Source: Actinacidiphila acidipaludis
Lineage (GTDB): Bacteria > Actinomycetota > Actinomycetes > Streptomycetales > Streptomycetaceae
Direction of reading: 5' to 3'
Length of the DNA stretch: 64,000 nt
Assembly (NCBI RefSeq): GCF_019890725.1
Contig: NZ_JAINZZ010000019.1
Location: 62,001-126,000, forward strand
Positions 32,623 to 41,649 of this stretch are shown here, one piece after another; positions within the stretch are counted from its first letter, which is position 1; each line of letters starts with the position of its first letter. The notes below the pieces were generated by a model. That model made no database searches, was not told where the DNA came from, and saw only the letters and a list, made by a program, of their open reading frames with translations. The translations under genes and the position numbers were made by a program.

Positions 32623-33621
32623 ATGGCCCTGTTCGACCTGCCCCTGGACGAGCTCCGCGCCTACCGCTCCGCCTCACCCGAACCGGCCGGATTCGACCCG
32701 TTCTGGGCGCGGACCCTGGCCGAGGCCCGCGGACACGACCTGGACGCCGTCTTCACCCGCGTCCCCACGGGCCTGGCCACGTTGGAGACGTACGACGTGA
32801 CCTTCTCCGGGTTCGGCGGCCACCGGGTCAAGGGCTGGCTGGTGCTGCCCGCGGGGACGACCGAGCCGCTGCCGCTGCTGGTGGAGTTCATCGGCTACGG
32901 CGGCGGCCGCGGTCTCGCGCACACCCATCTGCTGTGGGCCTCGGCCGGGTTCGCGCACTTCGTGATGGACACCCGCGGCCAGGGCAGCGGTTGGTCGGCC
33001 GGCGCCACCCCCGACCCGGTGGGCAGCGCACCCTCCTCCCCCGGCTTCCTGACCCGGGGCATCGAGGACCCCCAGGACTTCTACTACCGGCGGGTGTTCA
33101 CCGACGCGGTCCGGGCCGTCGAAGCCGCCCGCTCGCACCGGCTGACCGACGCCGCGCGCACCGCGGTGACCGGCGTCAGCCAGGGCGGCGGGATCACCCT
33201 GGCGGTGGCCGGGTTGGTGCCGGACCTGGTCGGAGTTGCGCCGGATGTGCCGTTCCTGTGCGACTTCCGGCGGGCGGCCACGATCACCGACGCGCTGCCG
33301 TACCGTGAGATAGGCCGGTACCTGTCGGTGCACCGGGACCGCGGGGAGCGGGTGTTCGAGACGCTGTCGTACTTCGACGGCGTGCACTTCGCCGCACGCG
33401 CCACCGCCCCGGCCCTGTTCTCCACCGCGCTGGAGGACGAAGTCTGCCCGCCGTCAACCGTCTTCGCGGCGTACAACTCCTACGCCGTGAGCGACAGGCA
33501 CATCGAGGTGTACGACTTCAACGGGCACGACGGCGGCGGCCCGTTCCAGCAGGTCAGCCAGCTGCGCTGGTTCGCGGAGCGGCTCGGCGCGGTACCGGCG
33601 GACGGTACTGCCGCAAACTGA
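32623..33621 (+). CDS. Acetylxylan esterase / cephalosporin-C deacetylase family (CE7)
   Basis: This 332-residue alpha/beta hydrolase has the CE7 start MALFDLPLDELRAYRS. The oxyanion region is EFIGYGGGRG, and FVMDTRGQGSGWS is the family-specific RGQG motif. The nucleophile Ser lies in GVSQGGGI. The Asp of EDEVCPPST and the His of NGHDGGG complete the triad. CE7 enzymes remove acetyl groups from xylo-oligosaccharides and cephalosporin C and are cytoplasmic; no signal peptide is seen here. It stands alone between tetR and a sigma factor gene. Confidence 0.92.
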   Translation: MALFDLPLDELRAYRSASPEPAGFDPFWARTLAEARGHDLDAVFTRVPTGLATLETYDVTFSGFGGHRVKGWLVLPAGTTEPLPLLVEFIGYGGGRGLAHTHLLWASAGFAHFVMDTRGQGSGWSAGATPDPVGSAPSSPGFLTRGIEDPQDFYYRRVFTDAVRAVEAARSHRLTDAARTAVTGVSQGGGITLAVAGLVPDLVGVAPDVPFLCDFRRAATITDALPYREIGRYLSVHRDRGERVFETLSYFDGVHFAARATAPALFSTALEDEVCPPSTVFAAYNSYAVSDRHIEVYDFNGHDGGGPFQQVSQLRWFAERLGAVPADGTAAN

Positions 33622-33687
33622 GGTGCATACGTGGTGGCTTCGGGGGCAGGCGCGCGTCGAACAGTCGGATGAGTGCGAGGCGATGAC

Positions 33688-34602
33688 GTGACCGCAAGCG
33701 TGACCGTAAAGGTTCAGCAGCCGGACAACACGAACACGACGGCCGCCGGCGTCCACCAGCCTGGGCCGGTGGACGATGCCACCGGTGGCCTTCCCCTGAT
33801 CGACGACGCGACAGCCGTGGCCCCGAAGGACGCCAGGGCTCTGTCGAAGCTGTTCTTCGACAGGCTCCAGGTCCTGGAGGAAGGCACCCATGCCTATGCC
33901 TACGCGCGCAACACGCTGATCGAGATGAACCTGGCGCTGGTGCACTTCGCCGCCGCCAGGTACCGCAACCGGCCGGCCACCGACCACGAGGAGATCGTCC
34001 AGGTCGGCACCATCGGGCTGATCAAGGCGATCGACCGGTTCGACCTGTCGCGTGAGACCGAGTTCACCACGTTCGCGATCCCCTACATCGTGGGCGAGAT
34101 GAAGCGGTTCTTCCGCGACACCTCGTGGGCCGTTCATGTGCCGCGCCGCCTCCAGGAACTGCGCGTGGAGCTGAGCAAGGCCAAGGAGCACCTGTCGGTG
34201 CTGCTCGACCGGGAGCCCACGGTGCCCGAACTGGCCGGCCACCTCGACCTCACCGAGGAGGAGGTGCTGGAGGGCCTGGTCGCCGCCAACGGCTACACCG
34301 CGGGTTCCCTCGACACGCCCTACAACGACGCGGACGGCAGCGCCGAGGGAGAGGGCCGGACCCTCGCCGACGCGATCGGCGAGTGCGACCCCGCGCTGGA
34401 GCTGGTGGAGGACTTCCACAGCCTGGCGCCGCTGATCGAGGAACTCCCCGAGCGGGACCGGGTGCTGCTGCAGCTGCGCTTCGGCGAGGAGCTGACACAG
34501 GCGCAGATCGGTGAGCGTCTGGGCTACTCGCAGATGCATGTGTCGCGGCTGCTGAACCGGACCCTGACCAGACTGCGCGCCGGCCTGCTCGCCCAGGGCT
34601 GA
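33688..34602 (+). CDS. SigB/SigF/SigG-type alternative sigma factor
   Basis: This 304-residue sigma-70 group 3 factor belongs to the stress/sporulation class. A low-complexity N-terminus precedes region 2 (LVHFAAARYRNRPATDHEEIVQVGTIGLIKAIDRFD then FTTFAIPYIVGEMKRFFRDTSW). Region 3 is VPRRLQELRVELSKAKEHL, and region 4 contains LTQAQIGERLGYSQMHVSRLLNRTLTRLR. The GTG at 33688 is preferred as GAGG lies seven bases upstream; another GTG at 33673 is in frame. No anti-sigma or antagonist gene adjoins it. The PP2C phosphatase at 19196-21295 belongs to the pathway class that controls such factors, but a direct link is speculative. Confidence 0.9.
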   Translation: MTASVTVKVQQPDNTNTTAAGVHQPGPVDDATGGLPLIDDATAVAPKDARALSKLFFDRLQVLEEGTHAYAYARNTLIEMNLALVHFAAARYRNRPATDHEEIVQVGTIGLIKAIDRFDLSRETEFTTFAIPYIVGEMKRFFRDTSWAVHVPRRLQELRVELSKAKEHLSVLLDREPTVPELAGHLDLTEEEVLEGLVAANGYTAGSLDTPYNDADGSAEGEGRTLADAIGECDPALELVEDFHSLAPLIEELPERDRVLLQLRFGEELTQAQIGERLGYSQMHVSRLLNRTLTRLRAGLLAQG

Positions 34603-34611
34603 CACCGGTAC

Positions 34612-34635
34612 GGCCGAGGGCCCCGGCCCTCGGCC
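34612..34635. terminator. Hairpin after sigma factor gene
   Basis: GGCCGAGGGCC (34612-34622) pairs with GGCCCTCGGCC (34625-34635), ten bases after the stop codon. The gap to the converging MFS gene is otherwise featureless. Confidence 0.6.
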
Positions 34636-34804
34636 CCCCGCGGCGCTCCGGCGCCGCGTTCCCCTGTCCCGGACGGCGTTCCGAGAAACCGCCGGACGTC
34701 CCCGATCCCCCTGATCCCCCAGACCGCCCCCTCAGACCGGCGGCCGTGGCCCGGAACCCCTCCCCGGACCACGGCCGCCGTCGCGTGCGGTCGGCGGCGC
34801 GCCG

Positions 34805-36301
34805 TCAGACGCCGCTCGCGGTGGCGGCGCCGGTCTGCGGCTTCCCGGCCGAGGACAGCGGGGTGGCGATGTCCTCCAGCGACCGCTGTTCGGCGTTCAC
34901 CGCGGTGAACACCGCGACGAGTCCGGCCGCGCACATCAGCGACGCGCCGATGCAGAAGGCGAGCACGGTGTCCGAGACCACGCCGGACTTGGTGAGGTCG
35001 GAGAAGACCAGCGGACCCGTGATGCCGCCGGCCGCCGTGCCGACGGCGTAGAAGAAGGCGATGGCCATCGCCCGGGTCTCCATCGGGAAGACCTCCGAGA
35101 CCGTCAGGTACGCGCTGCTGGCGCCGGCCGAGGCGAAGAACAGCACGACGCACCAGCACGCGGTGACCGTGGTGGCGTTCAGCGACCCGCGGTCGAAGAG
35201 CCACGCTGTGCCGAACAGCAGCAGGCCGGAGAGCAGATACGTCGAGGAGATCATGATCCGGCGCCCGACGGTGTCGAAGAGCCGCCCGAGCAGCAGCGGC
35301 CCGAGGAAGTTGCCGGCCGCGATGACGGCGAAGTAGTAGCCGGTGTCGCCGGTCGAGACGCCGAAGAAGGTGGTGAGGATCGAGCCGAAGCCGAAGGTGA
35401 TGGCGTTGTAGAGGAACGCCTGCCCGATGAAGAGCGACAGGCCCAGCGTGGCCCGGCGGGGGTAGGCGCCGAAGACGGTTCTGGCGATCGTCCAGAAGCC
35501 GATGCTCTTGCGCTGGTGGATGGTGATGGTGCTGCCCGGCTCGGGAAGCCGCTGGCCCTTCTCCTCCTCGACCTCCCGCTCGACGTCGGACACCAGCTCG
35601 GTGGCCTCGTCGCCGTGGCCGTGGATGAACTGCCAGCGCGGGCTCTCCGGGACGTGCCGCCGCACGAGCAGGATCACCAGGCCGAGGACGACCCCGAGGG
35701 CGAAGGTCAGGCGCCAGCCGATGTTCGCCGGGAAGATCGAGGTGTTGAGCGCCAGCACCGACAGCAGGGACCCGCCGATGGCGCCGAGCCAGTAGCTGCC
35801 GTTGATGATGAGGTCGACCCGGCCGCGGTACTTCGACGGGATCAGCTCGTCGATCGCGGAGTTGATCGCCGCGTACTCACCGCCGATGCCGAAGCCGGTC
35901 AGGAACCGGAACAGGAAGAACCACCAGGGCGAGAAGGACACCGCGGTCATCGCGGTGGCCGTCAGGTACACGCCGAGGGTGATCATGAAGAGCTTCCTGC
36001 GGCCGAACCGGTCGGTCAGCCAGCCGAAGAAGAGCGCTCCCGAGCACGCGCCCGCCACGTACAGGGCGGCTCCGAGTCCGGTGATCTGGGCGGCCGTGAC
36101 GGCCAGTCCGCTGCCCTTCTCCGAGAGCCGTCCCGCGATGTTGCCGACGATCGTCACCTCGAGACCGTCGAGGATCCAGACGGTCCCCAGTCCGATCACG
36201 ATCATCCAGTGCCACTTCGACCACGGCAGCCGGTCGAGCCGTGCCGGTACGTCGGTGGTGACGGTGTTTCCGTCCGTGGCGTCAGGGACGGGCGTCGCCA
36301 T
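34805..36301 (-). CDS. MFS transporter, sugar-porter/NiaP-like
   Basis: This 498-residue inner-membrane carrier has about 12 helices. The first helix segment is [25 protein letters not shown]. The motif A loop is [13 protein letters not shown], followed by [31 protein letters not shown], the conserved helix 4-5 block of the SP/SV2-like group. It also carries [10 protein letters not shown] after helix 6, another sugar-porter hallmark. An excellent AGGAGGTGATC ribosome site precedes the ATG. The substrate is unknown; aromatic acids or nicotinate are possible. It is divergent from a DUF1275 gene with 98 bp between. Confidence 0.88.
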   Translation of the reverse strand: MATPVPDATDGNTVTTDVPARLDRLPWSKWHWMIVIGLGTVWILDGLEVTIVGNIAGRLSEKGSGLAVTAAQITGLGAALYVAGACSGALFFGWLTDRFGRRKLFMITLGVYLTATAMTAVSFSPWWFFLFRFLTGFGIGGEYAAINSAIDELIPSKYRGRVDLIINGSYWLGAIGGSLLSVLALNTSIFPANIGWRLTFALGVVLGLVILLVRRHVPESPRWQFIHGHGDEATELVSDVEREVEEEKGQRLPEPGSTITIHQRKSIGFWTIARTVFGAYPRRATLGLSLFIGQAFLYNAITFGFGSILTTFFGVSTGDTGYYFAVIAAGNFLGPLLLGRLFDTVGRRIMISSTYLLSGLLLFGTAWLFDRGSLNATTVTACWCVVLFFASAGASSAYLTVSEVFPMETRAMAIAFFYAVGTAAGGITGPLVFSDLTKSGVVSDTVLAFCIGASLMCAAGLVAVFTAVNAEQRSLEDIATPLSSAGKPQTGAATASGV

Positions 36302-36399
36302 GAAGATCACCTCCTGCTGGCCAGTTTCACAGCGGTCAGCGGGCAGCGCGCGGCGGCTGACGTCCTCGTGGGTCGGCAACCGTACGGCTGTCGAGCATC

Positions 36400-37137
36400 A
36401 TGGGATGCGTGCGCACCATGCTCCGCGAAGCCCGCGACACTCTTGTTCCCGATCTTTCCGGGCCCAAGGGTCCGCTTCCGCCCCTGTTGTTGCTCCTCAC
36501 CGTCGTCACCGGTCTGGTGGACGCGTTCAGCTATCTGGCGCTCGGGCGGGTCTTCGTGGCGAACATGACGGGCAACGTGGTGTTCCTGGCCTTCTCGCTG
36601 GCGGGCGCCGGCGCCTTCTCCGTCACCGCCTCGGTGCTGGCCCTCGTCGCCTTCGCCCTGGGCGCGCTGGCGGGCGGGTGGCTGATCCGGCTGATGCCCG
36701 GACAGCCCCTGCGCCTTCTGCGGGCCGTCACGGCGGCTCAGGCGCTGCTGGTCGCGGCGGCGTGCGTGCTGGGCGCCGAGGTGGCCCTGCCGGCCGCCGG
36801 CACCGCGCGCTGGGTCCTGGTGGTGCTGCTCGCTCTGACCATGGGCGGGCAGAACGCGGTGGCGCGGCGGGTGGCGGTGCCCGATCTGACCACCACGGTG
36901 CTGACCCTGACCGTCACGGGGATCGCGGCGGACTCCCGGCTCGTCGGCGGCCCGGGCAGCCGGGCGGGTGTGCGGCTGCTGTCGGTGCTGGCGATGTTCC
37001 TGGGCGCGCTGGCCGGGGCCGCGCTGATCGTGCACGGGCACCGGGACGTCCCGCTGCTGTGCGCGACACTGCTGCTGATGGCGGTGGCCGGCGCGCTGCT
37101 GTCGCTCCGCAGGCCGGCCGGCGTCCGGGCGGGATGA
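36400..37137 (+). CDS. DUF1275 (YoaK-type) membrane protein
   Basis: This 245-residue protein has about six hydrophobic segments. The diagnostic start is LLLLLTVVTGLVDAFSYLALGRVFVANMTGN, with the FVANMTGNVVF motif of DUF1275. Its biochemical role is not known. The start is uncertain: ATG 36400, GTG 36409 and ATG 36418 are close together and none has a good ribosome site. It precedes the second DGPF/ECF42 module on the same strand, separated by 112 bp that include a terminator-like hairpin and a new promoter. Confidence 0.85.
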   Translation: MGCVRTMLREARDTLVPDLSGPKGPLPPLLLLLTVVTGLVDAFSYLALGRVFVANMTGNVVFLAFSLAGAGAFSVTASVLALVAFALGALAGGWLIRLMPGQPLRLLRAVTAAQALLVAAACVLGAEVALPAAGTARWVLVVLLALTMGGQNAVARRVAVPDLTTTVLTLTVTGIAADSRLVGGPGSRAGVRLLSVLAMFLGALAGAALIVHGHRDVPLLCATLLLMAVAGALLSLRRPAGVRAG

Positions 37138-37156
37138 CGCCGCCGGAAGGTTTTTT
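37120..37156 (+). terminator. Hairpin with T-run after DUF1275 gene
   Basis: GGCGTC (37120-37125) pairs with GACGCC (37136-37141), then GCCGGAAGG and six Ts (37151-37156). A U-run is uncommon for terminators in this genome type. The stem is short and overlaps the end of the coding region, so confidence is modest. Confidence 0.4.
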
Positions 37157-37165
37157 CCCGAGGGG

Positions 37166-37196
37166 TGTCGTCGCGGCCGGTTCCCGATCGTCGTAG
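37166..37196 (+). promoter_or_regulatory. Putative ECF42-dependent promoter, second copy
   Basis: TGTCGT (37166-37171) is followed after 17 bp by CGTC (37189-37192). The spacer end GTTCCCGATCGT matches the block GTGCCCGTTCGT at the first DGPF gene. The distance to the start codon is similar (84 versus 78 bp from the -35), supporting a common sigma factor class. Confidence 0.55.
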
Positions 37197-37249
37197 GGGT
37201 GACCGCGCGGGACGGGCCCGCGCCGGCAACGGACACGAGGAGACGTGCC

Positions 37250-37579
37250 ATGAAGTACCTGCTGTTGATCTGCAGTGACGGCGACGGGTTCGACGCCACC
37301 CCGGAGGAACTGGACGCGCAGCCCTGGGTCGACGAGATGACCCGCCGCGGCGTGCGGCTGACCGGCAACCGCACCCGGGACGCCGAGGACGCCACGACCG
37401 TGCGGGTCAGGGACGGCGCCGTGCTGACCACGGACGGCCCGTACGCGGAGACGAAGGAGCAGATGGGCGGCTTCGACATCATCGAATGCGCCGATCTCGA
37501 CGAGGCCGTCGAAGTCGCCTCCAAGCACCCGGTCGCGCGCTACGGGATGATCGAGGTGCGGCCGTTCTGGACGGAGTGA
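37250..37579 (+). CDS. DGPF/YCII-domain protein, second paralogue
   Basis: This 109-residue YCII-fold protein starts MKYLLLICSDGDGF and carries DGPY rather than DGPF (TTDGPYAETKEQMGGFDIIE, about residues 64-83). GAGGAGA precedes the ATG. The ECF42 gene starts seven bases after the stop, so the two are cotranscribed. It differs clearly from the first copy at 9560-9907, so the modules are old paralogues rather than a recent duplication. Confidence 0.88.
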   Translation: MKYLLLICSDGDGFDATPEELDAQPWVDEMTRRGVRLTGNRTRDAEDATTVRVRDGAVLTTDGPYAETKEQMGGFDIIECADLDEAVEVASKHPVARYGMIEVRPFWTE

Positions 37580-37586
37580 CCTGGCG

Positions 37587-38927
37587 ATGAGCGACGGGCT
37601 GGACGGGGGTGCCGCGGCGGCCGGCACGGGCGGCGGGGCCGACCCCGCGGCGGGCGGCGCCCCCGCCGGCCGTGTCAAGGAGGCGGTCGCCAGGGCCTGG
37701 ACCGAGGAGTGGGGCCGGGTGGTGGCCGCCGTCATCGCCCGGACGGGCGACTGGGACCTGGCGGAGGAGTGCGCCCAGGACGCCTTCGAACGGGCCCTGG
37801 AGCGCTGGCCGCGGGACGGAGTGCCGCGCAGCCCCGGCGCCTGGCTGACGACGACCGCCCGCAACCGCGCCCTGGACCGGCTGCGCCGGGCCGCGAACGA
37901 AACGGTGAAACTGCGTCAGGCGGCACGCCTCGCGCCCGGGCAGCCCGCGACGGCCGACCTCGCCGAGGAGGCCGGGGACGGCGACACCGTGCCCGACGAC
38001 CGGCTGCGGCTGATCTTCACCTGCTGCCACCCGGCGCTCCCCCTCCCGGCGCAGGTGGCGCTGACGCTGCGCTCGCTCACCGGGCTGAGCACCGCCGAGA
38101 TCGCCCGGGCCTTCCTGGTGCCGGAGAAGACCATGGCCCAGCGGCTGACCCGGGCCAAGAACAAGATCCGCCACGCCGGCATCCCGTTCCGGGTGCCGGC
38201 GCGCGAGGTGCTGCCGGAGCGGACGGCCGCGGTGCTGGCCGTGCTGTACCTGCTGTTCAACGCCGGGTACGCGCCCGGTGCCGCGGGTCCGGATCAGCGC
38301 CGGGTCACCGCGGAGGCGATCCGGCTGGCCCGGCTGGTGGCCGGCCTGATGCCGCGCCAGACCGAGGCGGCCGGGCTGCTGGCGCTGATGCTGCTGCACG
38401 ACGCCCGGGCGGCGGCGCGCACCGACGCGGCCGGCGACCTGGTACCGCTGGAGGAGCAGGACCGCACGCTGTGGGACCGGTCGCGGATCGCCGAGGGCGT
38501 GCGCGTGCTGGAGGGCGCGCTGGCCCTGCACCGGCCGGGGCCCTACCAGGTGCAGGCGGCCGTCGCCGCCTGCCACGCGGAGGCGCCGGGGCCGCGGGAC
38601 ACCGACTGGAAGCAGATCGCCCTCCTCTACGCCGAGTTGGCCCGGATGGCACCCGGGCCGGTCGTGGAGCTCAACCGGGCCGTCGCCGTCGCCATGGACG
38701 AGGGCCCGGAACGCGGTCTGGAACTGGTCGACGCCCTGGCGTCGGAGGGGGAGCTGACCGGGTACCACCTCCTGCCGGCCACCCGCGCCGATCTGCTGCG
38801 CAGGCTCGGCCGCCCGGGACCGGCCGCGGCGGCCTACCGCGAGGCGCTGGCGCTGGCGCCGACGGAGGCGGAGCGCCGGTTCCTGGAGCGGCGGCTGGCG
38901 GAGGTCTCCGCCGGGCGCCCCCGGTGA
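37587..38927 (+). CDS. ECF42-type RNA polymerase sigma factor, second paralogue
   Basis: This 446-residue sigma factor has an Ala/Gly-rich N-terminal extension of about 30 residues. Region 2 (WTEEWGRVVAAVIARTG through WLTTTARNRALDRLRR) and region 4 (GLSTAEIARAFLVPEKTMAQRLTRAKNKIR) come next, followed by the long ECF42 helical C-terminal domain (YLLFNAGYAPGAAG, RPGPYQVQAAVAACHAEAP). The sigma 2 and 4 segments align closely with the copy at 10128-11381, but the N-terminus and linker differ. Target promoters probably include the one 420 bp upstream. No anti-sigma gene is present. Confidence 0.92.
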   Translation: MSDGLDGGAAAAGTGGGADPAAGGAPAGRVKEAVARAWTEEWGRVVAAVIARTGDWDLAEECAQDAFERALERWPRDGVPRSPGAWLTTTARNRALDRLRRAANETVKLRQAARLAPGQPATADLAEEAGDGDTVPDDRLRLIFTCCHPALPLPAQVALTLRSLTGLSTAEIARAFLVPEKTMAQRLTRAKNKIRHAGIPFRVPAREVLPERTAAVLAVLYLLFNAGYAPGAAGPDQRRVTAEAIRLARLVAGLMPRQTEAAGLLALMLLHDARAAARTDAAGDLVPLEEQDRTLWDRSRIAEGVRVLEGALALHRPGPYQVQAAVAACHAEAPGPRDTDWKQIALLYAELARMAPGPVVELNRAVAVAMDEGPERGLELVDALASEGELTGYHLLPATRADLLRRLGRPGPAAAAYREALALAPTEAERRFLERRLAEVSAGRPR

Positions 38928-39308
38928 GCCGCCTGCCGCTGAGGGGAACCTGGGGTGCCTGCCCCCCGTGACCCGAGCACGGATGCCTGCCCCGTGACCC
39001 GGGCACCCGGGTGCCTGCCCCAGTGGGCCGAACCCCCCGTCACGCATCGTGACAGCACCGGCATTCGGGGCATCGTCGCAGGTCACGGTCGCATCGTCGG
39101 GTCCCGGAAAACGGTCGCATCGGCACGGAAATCGGTCGCCGGGGATGCGTAAGTGGGTTCGGAGGGGGCATCCTGGCCATCTCACGGGGGTTTCTCCGTG
39201 TCACAGGAGGTGACGACGGCCTCACGTGACGCAGAGACAGGGGGACGCATCCCGGTTCCCGCCCCCAGCCGCCTTTTCCGACCCGTCGACGAGGTGTGAG
39301 GTTCCGCC
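38928..39308. other. Intergenic region with tandem repeats upstream of GH3 lipoprotein
   Basis: These 381 bp hold a 28-bp repeat array (38954-39033), then repeated CGGTCGCATCG-like phrases near 39083 and 39112. A CTCACGGGGG...CCGTGTCAC region near 39180 may fold into a hairpin upstream of the GH3 gene. I looked for a c-di-AMP-type riboswitch, common before wall hydrolases, but could not recognise its core. No gene is evident. Confidence 0.5.
38954..39033 (+). repeat. 28-bp tandem repeat, about 2.8 copies
   Basis: Units start at 38954, 38982 and 39010, exactly 28 bp apart, each beginning RTGCCTGCCCC and continuing with imperfect CGTGACCCG phrases. The copies are contiguous, so this is not a CRISPR. 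It follows the ECF42 stop codon and may form GC-rich stems. Confidence 0.85.
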
Positions 39309-40628
39309 GTGCGCAAGACGTCCGTCCACGCCCGCTCATCGCGGCGCCGCGCCGCAAGGTCCCGCGGCGGCCATGCGGCCGTCGCCCTCGGCGTGCTGCT
39401 GGCCGTCGCCGCCTGCGGCAACGGCAACTCCAGCAGTTCCGGCACCCCGACCGCGTCCGGCACCACCGGGACCACCGCGTCCCCCACGACCTCCCCGGGC
39501 AGCACCCCGCCGGGCTCCCCGACCACGCACCGCACGGTGCCGCCGCCGCCGCGCACCACCACCTCCAAGGCGGTGGAGAGCTGCGTGAACCGGGTGTACG
39601 ACGGGATGACCCAGGCGCAGCGGGTGGGGCAGCTGTTCATGACGGCGGTCTCCACCAGCGGGGTGACCTCGTCCGAGGCGGCGGCCATCACCCAGGGCAG
39701 GACCGGAGCCGTCATCCTGATGGGCCACAGCTCCGCCGGGACCTCCGCGGTGAAATCGGTGACCAACCGTTCCCAGGGCTTCTCGCCCACGGTGCGCGGC
39801 GTGACCGTGCACATGCTGGTCTCCACCGATCAGGAGGGCGGCAAGGTCCAGGTGCTGAACGGGCCGGGCTTCAGCACCATGCCCAGCGCGGTGACGCAGG
39901 GGACGTGGAGCACCTCGCAGCTCCAGTCCAGCGCCACGACCTGGGGCCGTCAGCTCAGGGCGGCGGGCGTCAACATGAACCTGGCGCCGATCGCGGACAC
40001 CGTGCCGCCGAACCTGGTGACGGTCAACGCCCCCATCGGCAAGCTCGACCGCAACTACGGCACCAACCCGGCGACGGTCGCCACCCACAGCACGGCGTTC
40101 CTGCGCGGCATGCAGCAGGCGGGCGTGCTGCCCACCGCGAAGCACTTCCCGGGCCTGGGCCGGGTGACCGGCAACACGGACACCACGGCCGACGTCCGGG
40201 ACACCGTCACCACCCGCAACGACGCCTACCTGGCGCCGTTCCGCAGCGCCGTGCAGGCCGGCAGCCCGTTCATCATGGTCTCGTCCGCGATCTACACGAA
40301 GATCGACCCGGCCAGCCAGGCCGCCTTCTCCTCGACGGTCATCCGGGGCATGCTGCGCGGCGACCTGGGCTTCCAGGGCGTGGTGATCTCCGACGACCTC
40401 GGCAACGCCGTCGCGGTCCAGGACCACACCCCGGCGCAGCGCGCGGTGGACTTCATCGCGGCCGGGGGTGACATCGTCCTCACCGTGAAGCCCAGCGACA
40501 TCGGGCCGATGACGGCGGCCGTCATCAAGCGCATCCCGCAGGACGCGGCGTTCAGCAAGGACGTCCAGGACGCCGTGCACCGGGTGCTGAACGAGAAGCA
40601 CAACGCGGGGCTGCTCAGCTGCGGGTGA
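39309..40628 (+). CDS. GH3 beta-N-acetylhexosaminidase-like lipoprotein
   Basis: This 439-residue exported enzyme is probably a cell-wall N-acetylglucosaminidase. A basic N-terminus (RSSRRRAARSRGG) and hydrophobic segment end in the lipobox LLAVAAC near residue 37, so it should be lipid-anchored. A 40-residue Ser/Thr/Pro linker follows, then a GH3 barrel with VSTDQEGGKVQVL, AKHFPGLGRV and the nucleophile region VVISDDLGN. The NagZ catalytic-loop motif GDTxxDSH is not intact (GNTDTTADV follows the HFPG block). A GAGGTGTGAGG site precedes the GTG. Its 3' end overlaps the converging LysR gene by 14 bp. Confidence 0.85.
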   Translation: MRKTSVHARSSRRRAARSRGGHAAVALGVLLAVAACGNGNSSSSGTPTASGTTGTTASPTTSPGSTPPGSPTTHRTVPPPPRTTTSKAVESCVNRVYDGMTQAQRVGQLFMTAVSTSGVTSSEAAAITQGRTGAVILMGHSSAGTSAVKSVTNRSQGFSPTVRGVTVHMLVSTDQEGGKVQVLNGPGFSTMPSAVTQGTWSTSQLQSSATTWGRQLRAAGVNMNLAPIADTVPPNLVTVNAPIGKLDRNYGTNPATVATHSTAFLRGMQQAGVLPTAKHFPGLGRVTGNTDTTADVRDTVTTRNDAYLAPFRSAVQAGSPFIMVSSAIYTKIDPASQAAFSSTVIRGMLRGDLGFQGVVISDDLGNAVAVQDHTPAQRAVDFIAAGGDIVLTVKPSDIGPMTAAVIKRIPQDAAFSKDVQDAVHRVLNEKHNAGLLSCG

Positions 40629-41562
40629 CGGCCACCCGGTCCGTCGGGCCGTCGTCTCCCGCGGGTCCCGGTTGCCCGCCGTCGTCACCCGCGGGCTCCT
40701 GTAGGACGGGGAGAGCCGCGCCCGGCGGCACGATCGTGCGGAGGGCCGTCGCGGCGAACGCCTCGGCCAGCCGCGAGGCCCGGCCGGCCGCGGTGGCGAG
40801 GGCGACCTCGTCCGGCGGCAGGTCGGCGACGGGCCGGTAGACCACGTCGGGGCGCCGGTAGAGCAGGGTGGCCGACAGCGGCAGATAGGTGACACCGCGG
40901 CCGGCCGCCACGTACTCCAGCTTCTCCTCGACCGTGCGGACCGCGGAGAGCGGCGGGGCGCCCCCGGGCTCGGGGTCGGTGCACAGGTGCAGGATCTCGG
41001 CCTGGGCCCCGAGGTCGGCGCGGGTGACGGCATCACGCGCCGCCAGCGGGTGGGCGGCGGGCAGCGCGGCCATCCGCGGCTCGCGGTACAGGGGACGGAC
41101 GTCGAGCCCGGGACCGGTGACCGGAAGCCGGACGAACGCCAGGTCCACGCGGCCGTCCCGCACGGCGTCGGCCTGGTCGTCCCACTCCACCCGCCGCACC
41201 TCCACCCGGGTCCCTGGATGGGAGACGGCGAAGGCGCGGACCGCCCCGGTGACGGTGATCCCCGCGCGGAAGCCCACGACGAGCGTGCCGTCGCCGCGGG
41301 CCGCGCGGTCGACCCGGCGCCGGGCGGCGTCCGCGGCCGCCAGCAGCGGCCCCGCGTCGTCGAGCAACTGCCGTCCGGCCGCGGTCAGTTCGACGCCATG
41401 GCTGTCGCGGACGAACAGCGCGGTCCCGAGATCCTTCTCCAGCGCGCGGATCTGCCGGCTCAACGCGGGCTGGGCGATGAGCAGTTCCTCGGCCGCCCGG
41501 CTGAAGTGCAGGCGCTCGGCGACGGCAACGAAGTAGCGCACCTTGCGCAGGTCAAGATCCAC
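40615..41562 (-). CDS. LysR-family transcriptional regulator
   Basis: This 315-residue regulator has an N-terminal LysR helix-turn-helix (VRYFVAVAERLHFSRAAEELLIAQPALSRQIRALEKDLG) and a C-terminal substrate-binding domain starting near TLVVGFRAG. A GTG start has AGGGG upstream. It is divergent, 87 bp away, from a dienelactone-hydrolase-like gene, which is its most likely target. The extreme C-terminus is Gly/Pro-rich and overlaps the GH3 gene tail. Confidence 0.88.
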   Translation of the reverse strand: MDLDLRKVRYFVAVAERLHFSRAAEELLIAQPALSRQIRALEKDLGTALFVRDSHGVELTAAGRQLLDDAGPLLAAADAARRRVDRAARGDGTLVVGFRAGITVTGAVRAFAVSHPGTRVEVRRVEWDDQADAVRDGRVDLAFVRLPVTGPGLDVRPLYREPRMAALPAAHPLAARDAVTRADLGAQAEILHLCTDPEPGGAPPLSAVRTVEEKLEYVAAGRGVTYLPLSATLLYRRPDVVYRPVADLPPDEVALATAAGRASRLAEAFAATALRTIVPPGAALPVLQEPAGDDGGQPGPAGDDGPTDRVAVTRS

Positions 41563-41649
41563 GGTGCCCCCTGGTCATGCTGCGAGGGTATCGCCACCGA
41601 CGAAACGGGTCTTGGACCGCGCAGGGGCCTCCGGCGCAGCCTGGACCGC

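Noticed and set aside
38954..39033. Possible CRISPR from regularly spaced GTGCCTGCCCC phrases
   Set aside because: The repeats are contiguous 28-bp tandem units with no unique spacers and no cas genes.
39170..39300. Riboswitch (ydaO/c-di-AMP type) ahead of the GH3 wall enzyme
   Set aside because: I could not find the conserved core; only a generic GC-rich hairpin is visible.
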